Positions 8,151 through 16,389 are shown, counted from the first letter of the stretch. The stretch is 64,000 nt of DNA from Pseudoflavonifractor intestinihominis (GCF_040096055.1 NZ_JBBMFK010000012.1:1-64000), one strand, 5' to 3'. Notes: generated by a model not told the origin, from the letters alone. Numbers and translations are program-made.

Positions 8151-8410
8151 TCCCAAGGCCCCTTTTTGGAATTGCTGTTATTATAAAGCGGCCTGTCCCA
8201 ACCTTGTGCTCTCTGCTCTTTATAGATTCCATTATGCAATTTACAGAGTTGCTTTCTCGGGAATCCCCAATTTCCGAACTGATCTTCCACTGGATTGATA
8301 CCGTATTTTTCGGAATACTGTTGCAGGTCACTCTTCCCCATCTCAAACAGCCTACAAACCTCATCAATGGTGTAGAAGTCCTTCATATTCTTGTAATCAA
8401 TGTACTTCAT
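8147..8410 (-). CDS. Small MerR/excisionase-like protein (87 aa)
   Basis: The region FYTIDEVCRLFEMGKSDLQQYSEKYGI resembles a MerR-like HTH, followed by a basic, aromatic-rich tail. The function is not known; a DNA-binding partner of the 52-aa excisionase-like protein is suggested by the 4-base overlap between the two genes. The start could also be the internal ATG nine codons in (MKDFYTI). It belongs to the island. Confidence 0.65.
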   Translation of the reverse strand: MKYIDYKNMKDFYTIDEVCRLFEMGKSDLQQYSEKYGINPVEDQFGNWGFPRKQLCKLHNGIYKEQRAQGWDRPLYNNSNSKKGPWE

Positions 8411-8567
8411 GTGAATTGTGTCTCCTTAACGTGATTTAAGAATGGTGATACACAGTAGCATCATAGAAATTGCAACTCACCACTTTTTATATTAATGTTA
8501 GTTCATTCAAACTATAATGTGCTATTTCACGTAACTTTTTAGGAAGTTTCTTTGATACCGAGATGTG

Positions 8568-9647
8568 TTATTCTCGGACAAGCGCATTGAATGACGGAAT
8601 ATTTTCAATGTGGCTACTGTTCTGTAATGTAATAGGATTTATGTTCTGCTTATTAAACTTGGCATATATTTTCTTTAGTTTTTTGTCATTAACATCTGTA
8701 TAGTAATCCTTTACCTTTTGAGCGGCGCTGTCCAGTGTGGCAGTGTCGCTCACTTTTTTGAGCAGATATAACATTCGTTCTTGTTGTGCTTTCTTCTTAA
8801 TTTTTGAGACAGCGGATACGGCATCTTCATAGCGCAGATGGATACCGTCACAGGGAAACATCTTATTCAGATAGCCCTGGATGACATTGGTAGCTTCACC
8901 AGATGCCTCTTTTAAAAGGGTACTGTTGTACCAAAGTGCTTGGCTACTAAGAGCCCGTTTTAGAGCCGGCCGTGACAACTGTGCTTCCAGCCGCAGAATT
9001 GCCGCATCCTCTAACTTCTCTGGACAACGGCCAATCATCTTCAACTGGTCAATCTTGTCATAGCACAGAAGGGACGCCTGCTTGCAACGAATACAGTGCG
9101 AGTGTTGATTCGCCTGTTGAGGATTTTTTGCCTTTTTCTCATTGCATTTGAATATATCTACCCGATATTTAGGGATCAGGTGAGATTTTTTCAAAATACG
9201 GAGATATTCGTCCACATACTCCTGGCTATCCAAGAAAAGATTACAAGTCAAATCACACCGGCAGATCTGCATATCATCAATACCGCCGGGGACGCAAAGT
9301 TCCTCCAGATAGCGGTTACAGCGTTTTTGCAGCTTCTCATAGGACTTCCAGGAGTACTGGTAGAGCTCTGTGGGGTCATCAGAACCTAATACCTGGCAGG
9401 GCTCAATTTTGACACTCACCCGGTATATTTGACGTTTTTGGGGGCGATACAGAGTAATTGTGATACCTGGCATCTCTTCGTCCAGGAGAACATAGGACTC
9501 GCCGGAATCTCCACCTTTCTTATTGTGGATCAACCGGTCTCTGGCACACATTTGGCCGTATATCGTTTTGAACTGCTTTTTCGTGAGTGGCTGGCTAATT
9601 TCATAGGTGTGGACGCCAGCTTGAAAGTCCATCAGAATTTCACTCAT
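8568..9647 (-). CDS. Putative replication initiator-like protein (359 aa)
   Basis: Identification is tentative. Features reminiscent of plasmid/phage Rep proteins (Rep_trans, Phage_CRI type) are a hydrophobic strand with acidic residues (ICRCDLTCNLFLD), a YDK...LK motif at about residue 215, and an LRLEAQL strand some 20 residues on. There is also a possible zinc cluster (Cys, HSHC, IRC). A clear HUH motif is not seen. The start at 9647 overlaps the stop of the RecQ-like gene (ATGA) and has a GAGG site 8 bases upstream, so the pair is translationally coupled. It could instead be an unrelated DNA-binding protein. Confidence 0.6.
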   Translation of the reverse strand: MSEILMDFQAGVHTYEISQPLTKKQFKTIYGQMCARDRLIHNKKGGDSGESYVLLDEEMPGITITLYRPQKRQIYRVSVKIEPCQVLGSDDPTELYQYSWKSYEKLQKRCNRYLEELCVPGGIDDMQICRCDLTCNLFLDSQEYVDEYLRILKKSHLIPKYRVDIFKCNEKKAKNPQQANQHSHCIRCKQASLLCYDKIDQLKMIGRCPEKLEDAAILRLEAQLSRPALKRALSSQALWYNSTLLKEASGEATNVIQGYLNKMFPCDGIHLRYEDAVSAVSKIKKKAQQERMLYLLKKVSDTATLDSAAQKVKDYYTDVNDKKLKKIYAKFNKQNINPITLQNSSHIENIPSFNALVRE

Positions 9648-10873
9648 TTCTTTGACCTCGCTTTCTGACAAATAGTACATTTACCACAGGAGTGGTCCAT
9701 CGGGTCTCCGAGAACGGTCAGCATCCGTTGAACCATACAACCGTTCTCGGAATCCGCATACTCTTTCATCTCGTCAAGGGCATTCAGAGAGTAGTCCAGT
9801 GCCTTTGATTCTTGGTTCTGTTCGATTATATACCGGTTCATATCATAGTCAGATTTGTTGTAAAGCAGGATACACCTGGCCTTTTCTCCGTCCCGTCCTG
9901 CGCGTCCAGCCTGCTGATAGTAGTCGATGATAGATAATGGGAGGTTGTAGTGGATAACCAGGCGCACATCTGCTTTGTTGATACCCATGCCGAACGCAGA
10001 AGTCGCTACCATGATACGGCGTTCTCCACGCATAAAGGCTTGTTCATTCCGTTTGCGCTCACCGTTCGGTAGGTTGGAATGGCAAATCGCAGCGTGTTTG
10101 GGGTACCACTCCTTTACCAAATCGTAAATGTCCTTGGCGTTTGCCTTGGTATTACAGTAGACGATACAGGAGCCGCTGTCGGATTTCATGTGTTGCTTGA
10201 GAAGACTTTTTAACTTTTTTTGGCGTGCATCTTCTGAAACAAAAGAATGGACGGAAAATGTAAGCTTCGGACGATACAGACTAACTACATGCTCTTTTAC
10301 ATGTCTCATATGTAGGAGCTTTTTGATTTCCTTACGGTCTGCAATGGGGGCCGTAGCCGTCATTGCAATAACTTGCGGGCGGTAGTAGAGCTGATCCACA
10401 AAAGTACCAATCTTCAGATAGTCCTCACGGAACCCATATCCCCAAGACGTGACGCAGTGACATTCATCTACTACTAGTAGGGATACTGGAATGTTAGACA
10501 CATCTAGTTTCCACAGCGACTCGGGCGTGGTGTAAAGAATGAGGTAGCCATACTGATCTAATGCATCTTGAATGTCAGATTCAGTCCATAGCCCACAGTC
10601 AGAAGCAATAGCACCTACGATGATATTTCGCTGCTCAAGCTGTTCTACCTGGTCGTGGAGGAGAGACAATGTAGGAACTACGACAACGGTTAGTCCTTGT
10701 TCGACAAGAGCGAGGACCTGTGGTATAACAGATTTACCATAGGATGTAGGTGCAATCACCAAAAGATCATGACCATCCATCCCATCCTTGATAGCCTTGT
10801 ACTGATCTTCTTTCAACTCACCTTTGATGCCAAGTGTAATTGTCGCTTGTTTGACTGATTTTTTGAGATCCAT
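9644..10873 (-). CDS. RecQ-like ATP-dependent DNA helicase (409 aa)
   Basis: SF2 helicase of the RecQ type. Motif I is APTSYGKS (41-48), motif II is DECH (about 136-139) followed by SWGYGFREDY, motif V/VI region SAFGMGINKADVR and QQAGRAGRDG. It ends in a RecQ-type zinc cluster (GCMVQ...CGKCTIC) with no winged-helix or HRDC domain, so it is much shorter than chromosomal RecQ. Coupling to the Rep-like gene suggests it unwinds element DNA during replication; a defence role is also possible because short RecQ-like helicases occur in defence islands. Confidence 0.9.
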   Translation of the reverse strand: MDLKKSVKQATITLGIKGELKEDQYKAIKDGMDGHDLLVIAPTSYGKSVIPQVLALVEQGLTVVVVPTLSLLHDQVEQLEQRNIIVGAIASDCGLWTESDIQDALDQYGYLILYTTPESLWKLDVSNIPVSLLVVDECHCVTSWGYGFREDYLKIGTFVDQLYYRPQVIAMTATAPIADRKEIKKLLHMRHVKEHVVSLYRPKLTFSVHSFVSEDARQKKLKSLLKQHMKSDSGSCIVYCNTKANAKDIYDLVKEWYPKHAAICHSNLPNGERKRNEQAFMRGERRIMVATSAFGMGINKADVRLVIHYNLPLSIIDYYQQAGRAGRDGEKARCILLYNKSDYDMNRYIIEQNQESKALDYSLNALDEMKEYADSENGCMVQRMLTVLGDPMDHSCGKCTICQKARSKK

Positions 10874-10968
10874 AGAAGCACTTCCTTTCGTGATAATCTA
10901 TATATCTGTTTATAGCCAATCAAAAGATAATAGCGTTTGGTGCTTCTCCAGATAACAAAAGTCAGATA

Positions 10969-11031
10969 ATCACGCCTTTTTATAGTGAAAAGTACGAGGG
11001 TATCGTACTTTTCACTATAAAAAGGCGTGAT
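10969..11031. repeat. Perfect 29-bp inverted repeat with 5-base loop
   Basis: The arms 10969-10997 and 11003-11031 are exact reverse complements, starting with ATCACGCC and with loop GGGTA. It is much longer than a typical terminator, and the stem includes an AT-rich middle, so cruciform extrusion or a stem-loop origin is conceivable. Confidence 0.95.
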
Positions 11032-11037
11032 AAAGAA

Positions 11038-11122
11038 CTTTTAGAAAAATTTTGCGTCATAGTCCTCTCCTAAAATTAAATAGGAATCAATGAGAACCTA
11101 TTCCACAAAATTTTTCTAAAAG
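11038..11122. repeat. 17-bp inverted repeat enclosing an inner stem
   Basis: CTTTTAGAAAAATTTTG (11038-11054) and its exact complement at 11106-11122 flank a 51-base loop. Inside the loop AATAGG (11079-11084) pairs with CCTATT (11097-11102). It begins 6 bases after the 29-bp hairpin. Confidence 0.85.
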
Positions 11123-11269
11123 CTTCAGTTTGGCTTTTGTTTGAAGTATCTCACTCAATTCTGTAAACTGCGGCCAAAGTCCATATATAGAGAGTTCAGG
11201 AAGAAATAGAGAAGAAAATAGGAAAAGAGGTTATATGTATTATGCAAGCGACTACAGAGCTATGATAAA

Positions 11270-11413
11270 TTACTCTCCATTTACGATCCGCTCCTGTGCC
11301 AACCTGTACATATCGTTAGAAATCAATCCCGCTTCGAATAGCCGCTGATTAATCTGTAGTTTGATCTCTTTGAGGCAATCCTGCGATAAGGTATGTTTTT
11401 CTGATGTAAACAT
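11270..11413 (-). CDS. Small SHOCT-like protein (47 aa)
   Basis: A 47-residue protein with the pattern KLQINQRLFEAGLISNDMYR, like the SHOCT/oligomerisation tail found in many small proteins of clostridial mobile elements. The start at 11413 is preferred to the upstream 11461 because AGAGGAG lies 7 bases upstream of it. The role is unknown. It stands alone between the hairpin region and the 552-aa gene. Confidence 0.6.
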   Translation of the reverse strand: MFTSEKHTLSQDCLKEIKLQINQRLFEAGLISNDMYRLAQERIVNGE

Positions 11414-11486
11414 TTTGCGAGCTCCTCTCATCTTTTTTACGGATGTTGAGCTGCAAATCAAAGATGAATTTTGTCCAACTATGGAA

Positions 11487-11525
11487 AAAACGCCTTAGTC
11501 TCAAAACGAGAGACTAAGGCGTTTT
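11487..11525 (-). terminator. Bidirectional-type terminator after the 552-aa gene
   Basis: A 16-bp perfect stem (11487-11502 / 11510-11525, core ACGCCTTAGTCTC) with a 7-base loop. On the minus strand it is followed by TTTTTT, placed 35 bases after the stop of the gene ending at 11560. Confidence 0.9.
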
Positions 11526-11559
11526 CGAGTGCCGTGCTTTTTTCTATTACCGGATTAAA

Positions 11560-13218
11560 TTATTTATCATTCTTAGGAAGCATCTGTCTAAATGCCTGTT
11601 TGACTTCGTCCGAAATAGGCAGTTCATCCAGAATCAGCCGACAGGCAAGAATAGTACGCTGCTCTCCACCTTTCGCTGTCCTGCATTTGATATTAGGAGT
11701 TTTGTGTAAGTAAGCCGGGTTTCTTTTTCTGATGACAGCTAGAACTTCACCAAAATTGCCGCATTGCGGATACTTTTCTTCAACAATTTTAATCAGTACA
11801 TCCCTGAAAAATGCAATATTGATTTTTTTCTTATTACTTTCTTCGTCTCTATATTTTCTCACGTAACCCCAAATTTCTGTGCCGTCTGGTTGTTGTGTTG
11901 GGTGAACCTGCCCTTTCTTTGTAATTGGATAGAAATGATTCATGTTTTCAGGAGATATAAGTTCTCTTAAAATTTCATCAAACGCAGGGAAGTGGATTAC
12001 CTGGACTTCTTCCTCAGATTTTGAAGGGCAACACCCAGGTAGCAGGGCCGTCAGCAGTTCTCGCTTCAGATTCTGCACGTCGTCCGGTAAAATGTTACAC
12101 GAGCTAGAAATAAAATCGACAAAGGAAAGCAGAGCAGACAGGAGGATGCGCTGTTTAAACCGTTCAGTATAGCCAATCTCTTCTCCTTTTTTCGTTATCA
12201 TGTAGTTGGCCAGGTATTCGCCGGCTTCGACCCAAATATCTGCATAGGAGCGATCCTGTGAGTCATTCGCATGGCTACGCTTGTCAAATGTATTGTTGAT
12301 AAATGGAATATATTCTGCAATGAGCTTATTAACAGCATCAATATTCCAATCAACCTTTAGTTGATCCAGCATATTTTTTCCATCAAGTTCAACGCAAAGA
12401 CGCGTATGTTCAAACTTTTTCGCATAGATTACAGCAGTACACCAAGGATTTATAAACAGGAAATTATTTATATCAGATTTTTGGAAAAAACGACCGTCTA
12501 GCATAACCGCCGTATCCCGATAAGGTGCGGGCCATTTAAAATCCGTTTCGATTTTTCTTGGGCGAATCCAGGCATTATTGAGTAACTTCTGCTTTCCCTT
12601 CACAGGCAATACTGTGGGTGCCTTGATTTTAAACTCGCCATTTTCCTTTTTTGTCGTAGATACCATCAGGCTATGGCAGAGTATTCTCAAAGCATAGATT
12701 GCGTCATCCGATCCGCAGTTCCGAATCACTGCACACAAAGCTGCAGAGGCATTAAGTAGCGGGTACATATTAAGAACGTCTTTCTGACGCAAGGCGTTCT
12801 TGATAAAATAGCTGGACAGCACGACCGCCAAGAGCTTGACAATAAACACTTTTGCTTTCGGTCCCTTCTCAGGGGAAAACATCTTAGCAAACTCTTTGTA
12901 GCACTCGTCAATGTCTAGCTTTGTTTTCTTTTTACCCTTCGATAGATAGCTGGTGCCGTCAATCGGAAGCTTCAGTTGTACACAATCCCTAATTTTAATT
13001 TTTTTGCTCTGAGCCAACTCCTCCATCAATATTTTATTATGTTTGTTTGGTTTCATTTCTCTTTTGAAAAAATCAGTACGTTTGCAATCCAAGGAAGGCA
13101 TGATAGGGTCATATTCTTCAGTTAAGAAAGAACCGATCTGCCCGCCGTCATACTTCCAGTATACAAAATCATACTTTTTCTTCCCCCTCGCTTTTTTCTC
13201 CTTCCCTTCCTTCCCCAC
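11560..13218 (-). CDS. Unrecognised island protein (552 aa)
   Basis: No family was recognised. It has a Lys-rich N-terminus (KEKKARGKKK), no Walker A motif, no signal peptide and no membrane segment. The C-terminal 150 residues are helical and basic with an acidic linker. The GTG start at 13218 has an AGGAGTG site 7-8 bases upstream. It is monocistronic, with its own terminator at 11487-11525, and is the gene nearest the spoIVA junction. It could be a replication or packaging protein of the element, or a cargo gene; nothing in the sequence decides. Confidence 0.8.
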   Translation of the reverse strand: MGKEGKEKKARGKKKYDFVYWKYDGGQIGSFLTEEYDPIMPSLDCKRTDFFKREMKPNKHNKILMEELAQSKKIKIRDCVQLKLPIDGTSYLSKGKKKTKLDIDECYKEFAKMFSPEKGPKAKVFIVKLLAVVLSSYFIKNALRQKDVLNMYPLLNASAALCAVIRNCGSDDAIYALRILCHSLMVSTTKKENGEFKIKAPTVLPVKGKQKLLNNAWIRPRKIETDFKWPAPYRDTAVMLDGRFFQKSDINNFLFINPWCTAVIYAKKFEHTRLCVELDGKNMLDQLKVDWNIDAVNKLIAEYIPFINNTFDKRSHANDSQDRSYADIWVEAGEYLANYMITKKGEEIGYTERFKQRILLSALLSFVDFISSSCNILPDDVQNLKRELLTALLPGCCPSKSEEEVQVIHFPAFDEILRELISPENMNHFYPITKKGQVHPTQQPDGTEIWGYVRKYRDEESNKKKINIAFFRDVLIKIVEEKYPQCGNFGEVLAVIRKRNPAYLHKTPNIKCRTAKGGEQRTILACRLILDELPISDEVKQAFRQMLPKNDK

Positions 13219-13270
13219 AACGTATCACTCCTATAAAAATATGTATTTTGATTATAATAATATCAAAATA

Positions 13271-14626
13271 TCAAAAAATCAATATCAAATAGAGAAGGTG
13301 AGCCCGTTGCAGCTTACTTTCTGCAACGGGCTCACCTTCTACAGTGCCACAAACCAATTTACATAAAATGTAATCCGTCTTTGTTGACTGAGAACTTCTG
13401 CACTTCTGTTTGCTCCATATAATATGGATGCTGGGGGCGCTGGCCTTCAGGCGCACACCGTACCGTCCCCCCTGCCGGACGATCTCCGGCTCCTCCAGCT
13501 TGAGTTCATCTGTGCCGGGCACCACAATGCCGTACCCGGTCTCCTTCACCTCCCGCAGGGCGTCCGCCACCTTATCGTACTCCCGTTTGACCCCGGACAG
13601 CTCGGTGAGCAGGCCCATCAGGTCGCCGTCGTCGTGGATGGTAAAGCCGGACTGCTGGGAGATGGTGTCGTAGAAGAGCCCTCTGGGCAGCTCCAGGGAG
13701 GCCGAGGCCAGACCGGTGCCCAGGCTGATGGTGTTGACCTTGGCGGAGGACACGTTGTCACACTGGCCGATGGCGGAGACTGCCCGCTCCACGTCCCGTA
13801 TTCGCCGCATCCCCTCTGCCGCCGAGCGGATGGCGGCGTACAGTCCGCTCTTGATGGGGTGCCCGTAGGGCAGCGCATCCACCCAGGACGGCAGAAACAG
13901 GTCCAGCTCCTTCACCGGGAACTCGTAGAGCACGCCTTTGATGATGCTGGTGACCGCGTTTTCGTCCAGCTCCAGGCAGTTGACGCAGATGCAGGTGACA
14001 TCGTACCGGGAGGCCAGGTCGGCCTGGATGGCCCTGGCCCGCTCCGAGCCCGGCTCCGCCGAGTTGAGCACCACCAGGAAGGGCTTTCCCAGCTCCTTCA
14101 GCTCGGTGATGACCCGCTCCTCCGCCTCTAAGTAGTCCTCCCGGGGAATGTCGGTGATGGTGCCGTCGGTGGTGACCACAATGCCGATGGTGGAGTGCTC
14201 GGCGATGACCTTCCGGGTGCCGATCTCGGCGGCCTCAGACATGGGGATCTCATGGTCGAACCAGGGCGTGGTGACCATGCGGGGCGCTGCGTCCTCCAGA
14301 GAGCCCACCGCACCTGGCACCATATATCCCACGCAGTCGATCAGCCGCACGGAGAAGGCGGCCCCGTCCTCCATGGCGATCTCCACCGCCTCCTCGGGGA
14401 CGAACTTGGGCTCGGCTGTCATGATAGTTCGGCCCGAGCCGCTCTGGGGCAGCTCATCCCTGGCCCGCTCCCGGCGGTAGACGTTCTCGATGTTGGGGAT
14501 GACCAGGGTCTCCATAAAGCGTTTGATAAAGGTGGATTTTCCCGTCCTGACCGGCCCCACCACGCCGATATAGATATCGCCCTCCGTGCGCAGCGCGATA
14601 TCCTCATAGATCTTACGGTGTTCCAC
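13271..14626 (-). CDS. spoIVA: SpoIVA, C-terminus replaced by island sequence (451 aa chimera)
   Basis: SpoIVA is the ATPase that polymerises on the forespore to form the basement layer of the spore coat. The Walker A motif GPVRTGKST (about 24-32) and the switch-like region DCVGYMVPGA are intact, and the family sequence continues to KASAPSIHI at about residue 402. From there the frame reads about 49 foreign residues (WSKQKCRSS...) ending in an AT-rich hydrophobic tail. SpoIVA is normally about 492 residues and its C-terminus, needed for localisation and SpoVM interaction in Bacillus subtilis, is missing. The GTG start at 14626 has AAGGAGGAG upstream. The protein is probably non-functional unless the island excises. 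Confidence 0.93.
   Translation of the reverse strand: MEHRKIYEDIALRTEGDIYIGVVGPVRTGKSTFIKRFMETLVIPNIENVYRRERARDELPQSGSGRTIMTAEPKFVPEEAVEIAMEDGAAFSVRLIDCVGYMVPGAVGSLEDAAPRMVTTPWFDHEIPMSEAAEIGTRKVIAEHSTIGIVVTTDGTITDIPREDYLEAEERVITELKELGKPFLVVLNSAEPGSERARAIQADLASRYDVTCICVNCLELDENAVTSIIKGVLYEFPVKELDLFLPSWVDALPYGHPIKSGLYAAIRSAAEGMRRIRDVERAVSAIGQCDNVSSAKVNTISLGTGLASASLELPRGLFYDTISQQSGFTIHDDGDLMGLLTELSGVKREYDKVADALREVKETGYGIVVPGTDELKLEEPEIVRQGGRYGVRLKASAPSIHIIWSKQKCRSSQSTKTDYILCKLVCGTVEGEPVAESKLQRAHLLYLILIF
13293..13340 (-). terminator. GC-rich 20-bp hairpin inside the chimeric spoIVA 3' end
   Basis: Perfect 20-bp arms (13293-13312 / 13321-13340, core GTGAGCCCGTTGCAG) with an 8-base loop, set in AT-rich DNA within the foreign part of the frame. 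On the minus strand it is followed by a T-rich stretch, so it may end spoIVA transcription. It could also be an attachment-region structure. Confidence 0.55.
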
Positions 14627-14684
14627 TTCAACTCCTCCTTGCGGACGATTCAGGCATGGGCGAGCAAGCCTGGCTTTCCCTATA

Positions 14685-14713
14685 TAGGTATGGGGATAAG
14701 CCGTGGTTTATGA
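14685..14713 (-). promoter_or_regulatory. Sigma-E-like promoter of spoIVA
   Basis: On the minus strand TCATAAA (14707-14713) and CATACCTA (14685-14692) are separated by 14 bp, close to the sigma-E consensus (ATATT-type -35, CATACAAT-type -10). It lies 59 bases before the GTG start, which fits mother-cell expression. Confidence 0.6.
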
Positions 14714-14776
14714 CAGGGAAATCCCGGCCTCCATTTGGGCCTCCGGGCACTGGAAGGCACTGCTGAGCACAGAAAA

Positions 14777-14806
14777 ACGCCCTCTCCGACAGCGCGGAGA
14801 GGGCGT
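14777..14806 (-). terminator. Terminator after sipL
   Basis: A 12-bp perfect stem (14777-14788 / 14795-14806) followed on the minus strand by TTTTTC, 18 bases past the stop codon. Confidence 0.9.
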
Positions 14807-14824
14807 ACTTTGTCCTGAATGTGG

Positions 14825-16342
14825 TCAACGCCGCTTGGGAATGAGCAGAAGCCGGCCAGCCAGCTCTGTGCCGCTTTCCAGCTCGTTGGCCTGGAGAATA
14901 TCATCCATGGTGGTGCGGTAGGCCTTGGCGATGTCCCACAGCCGCTCATGGCTCACCACCCGCAGGACAATGGACGGCGCGTCCTCCCTGGGCTCTGCCT
15001 CCCCTACCTGTACATCCGCCACGGCGGAGACCCGCCGGATGCTCTGGGCCAGATAGGCGAAGTCCAGATCGAACCGGACCTCGATCCCGCCGCTGGTGGG
15101 GGTGGCGTAGATCTCCCCCGCACACCGGCAGGAGCAGGTACAGGTGCTGCCCTCAGGCAGCTCCAGCTGGCAGGGCACCGTCACCTGCCTGGACACAGCG
15201 TAGACCTCGTTGTCCTCGGCGGTATATACCACTGTGAGCATGGCCTCGGCGGTAAGGGTGAGCCGGTCTGCCTCCCTGACCTGGGTCACCTGGCCGATGC
15301 TCACCCTGGCATCGGATACCAGCTTGGCCATGGTCCCGGTCTCCATGATTTCCCGGGCAGTCTGCCGGCGGACGCTCCGCTCCAGCAGGCTGTGGAAGGT
15401 GCAGGGCTGGAACTCCGGCGTCAGCTCGCAGGAGACACCGTACAGGTCGGTCAGCAGCTCCACGCTCCGACGCTCCCACACCACGGCCTGGGCCAGCAGT
15501 CCCATGGACACCGAGATGGTCCGCCCATCCCCCGGGCTCAGGGTGCAGGTCAGGTCCGTCAGGAGGACCTCCAGGTCGCAGTCCGCCTCCTCCCCTGCCC
15601 CCGAAACCTCCATGATCTGGGAGAAGGGAAGCTCATAGTCCACGGTACACAGCGCCCCATCTCCGGCCCGATAGCAGAGATGGAGCACCACCTCTCCCTT
15701 GAAAATCAGTTTGTTGCCGATGATCTTGGATTCACTGCACACCAGATCAGGGCGGTATTTGAGCAGTTCCTCCGCCTCGGGGCGGCTGCCGGAGATGGTC
15801 AGGTCGTCAGAGAATGTAAAAGGTTTCTCCTGTACACAGACTGCGGTGTAAGTATCCTGGGTCTCCTTCAGCTGCTCCACCACCATGCCGGCCTCCCACT
15901 CAGCGCCGGAGCACAGACTGTTCTCGCCTTTGGCATACACCCGCAGGTCAATGGCCAGATTGACCCGCACCACCACTTTTCTGGGGTTGACGACTCGGGT
16001 GTCGGCCGCCTGTACTCTGGGGACGGCCACCACAGAGCAGCCCGGCGTGATGCCAGGGCCGTCAGCGGTGCAGAAAAACGGAATATTGGCCTCGATGCGG
16101 CGCAGTCCGCTCTCCCCTTCCGGCAGGTAGAGCACAGAACAGCGGGCAGTGCCCGTGATCTCCGCCCGTCCCTCCTGGGTCCCCTTGTCCTTGACGCACA
16201 CCATCCCGGCGGTATCCACAATGCGAAGGATATCGGGGCAGGCGTCCGGGACAATCATCTCCATGGTCTCCTCATGGAACACCGTGGTCTCCAGCACGGC
16301 ATCATAGCAGCTCAGACTGTTGCGGTTTAATGTCAGCTCCAT
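14825..16342 (-). CDS. sipL: SipL-type SPOCS/LysM spore coat protein (505 aa)
   Basis: SPOCS (DUF3794) domains occupy roughly residues 40-130 and 160-450, with the typical VPDACPDILRIVDTAG block, and a LysM domain closes the protein (SHERLWDIAKAYRTTMDDILQ). In Clostridioides difficile SipL binds SpoIVA through its LysM domain and is needed for coat localisation; that knowledge and the position next to spoIVA support the name. The start at 16342 (MELTLNRN) is in frame after AAGGAG. It has its own sigma-E-like promoter. Length agrees with clostridial SipL. Confidence 0.92.
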   Translation of the reverse strand: MELTLNRNSLSCYDAVLETTVFHEETMEMIVPDACPDILRIVDTAGMVCVKDKGTQEGRAEITGTARCSVLYLPEGESGLRRIEANIPFFCTADGPGITPGCSVVAVPRVQAADTRVVNPRKVVVRVNLAIDLRVYAKGENSLCSGAEWEAGMVVEQLKETQDTYTAVCVQEKPFTFSDDLTISGSRPEAEELLKYRPDLVCSESKIIGNKLIFKGEVVLHLCYRAGDGALCTVDYELPFSQIMEVSGAGEEADCDLEVLLTDLTCTLSPGDGRTISVSMGLLAQAVVWERRSVELLTDLYGVSCELTPEFQPCTFHSLLERSVRRQTAREIMETGTMAKLVSDARVSIGQVTQVREADRLTLTAEAMLTVVYTAEDNEVYAVSRQVTVPCQLELPEGSTCTCSCRCAGEIYATPTSGGIEVRFDLDFAYLAQSIRRVSAVADVQVGEAEPREDAPSIVLRVVSHERLWDIAKAYRTTMDDILQANELESGTELAGRLLLIPKRR

Positions 16343-16389
16343 TGCATTCCACTCCTTGTAGGGGCCTTCCGCCCATTTCATGCTGTGAA

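Larger units (their letters stand above)
10874..11269. other. AT-rich non-coding region with nested hairpins, possible origin
   Basis: About 400 bp without a supported gene, upstream of the RecQ/Rep pair. It contains a 29-bp perfect inverted repeat and a second 17-bp inverted repeat enclosing a 6-bp inner stem. A location next to a helicase and Rep-like gene fits a replication origin; a regulatory or transfer role is equally possible. No iterons or DnaA boxes were recognised by eye. Confidence 0.4.
1..13419. mobile_element. Right part of an integrated genomic island inserted in spoIVA
   Basis: Everything left of about 13419 is clearly AT-richer than the rest of the window and carries accessory genes: WYL, AAA+, XRE and excisionase-like proteins, a RecQ-like helicase and a Rep-like protein. 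The right boundary is placed where the spoIVA reading frame stops matching SpoIVA (after the conserved Ala-Pro-Ser-Ile-His run) and continues into unrelated AT-rich DNA. The left boundary and any integrase lie outside the window. No target-site duplication can be identified because only one end is visible. The class (ICE, prophage-like, skin-like) is undetermined. Confidence 0.75.

Noticed and set aside
13271..13419. Idea that the island restores the spoIVA 3' end, as many integrases do with tRNA genes
   Set aside because: The 49 foreign codons show no similarity to the SpoIVA C-terminus (for example the GTEKQSEELV-type block), so the gene is not restored by the element itself.
14819..16330. 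503-codon open frame on the plus strand opposite sipL
   Set aside because: It is an antisense shadow of the SPOCS/LysM gene, has low-complexity Gly/His/Gln composition and no ribosome binding site, and no family resemblance.
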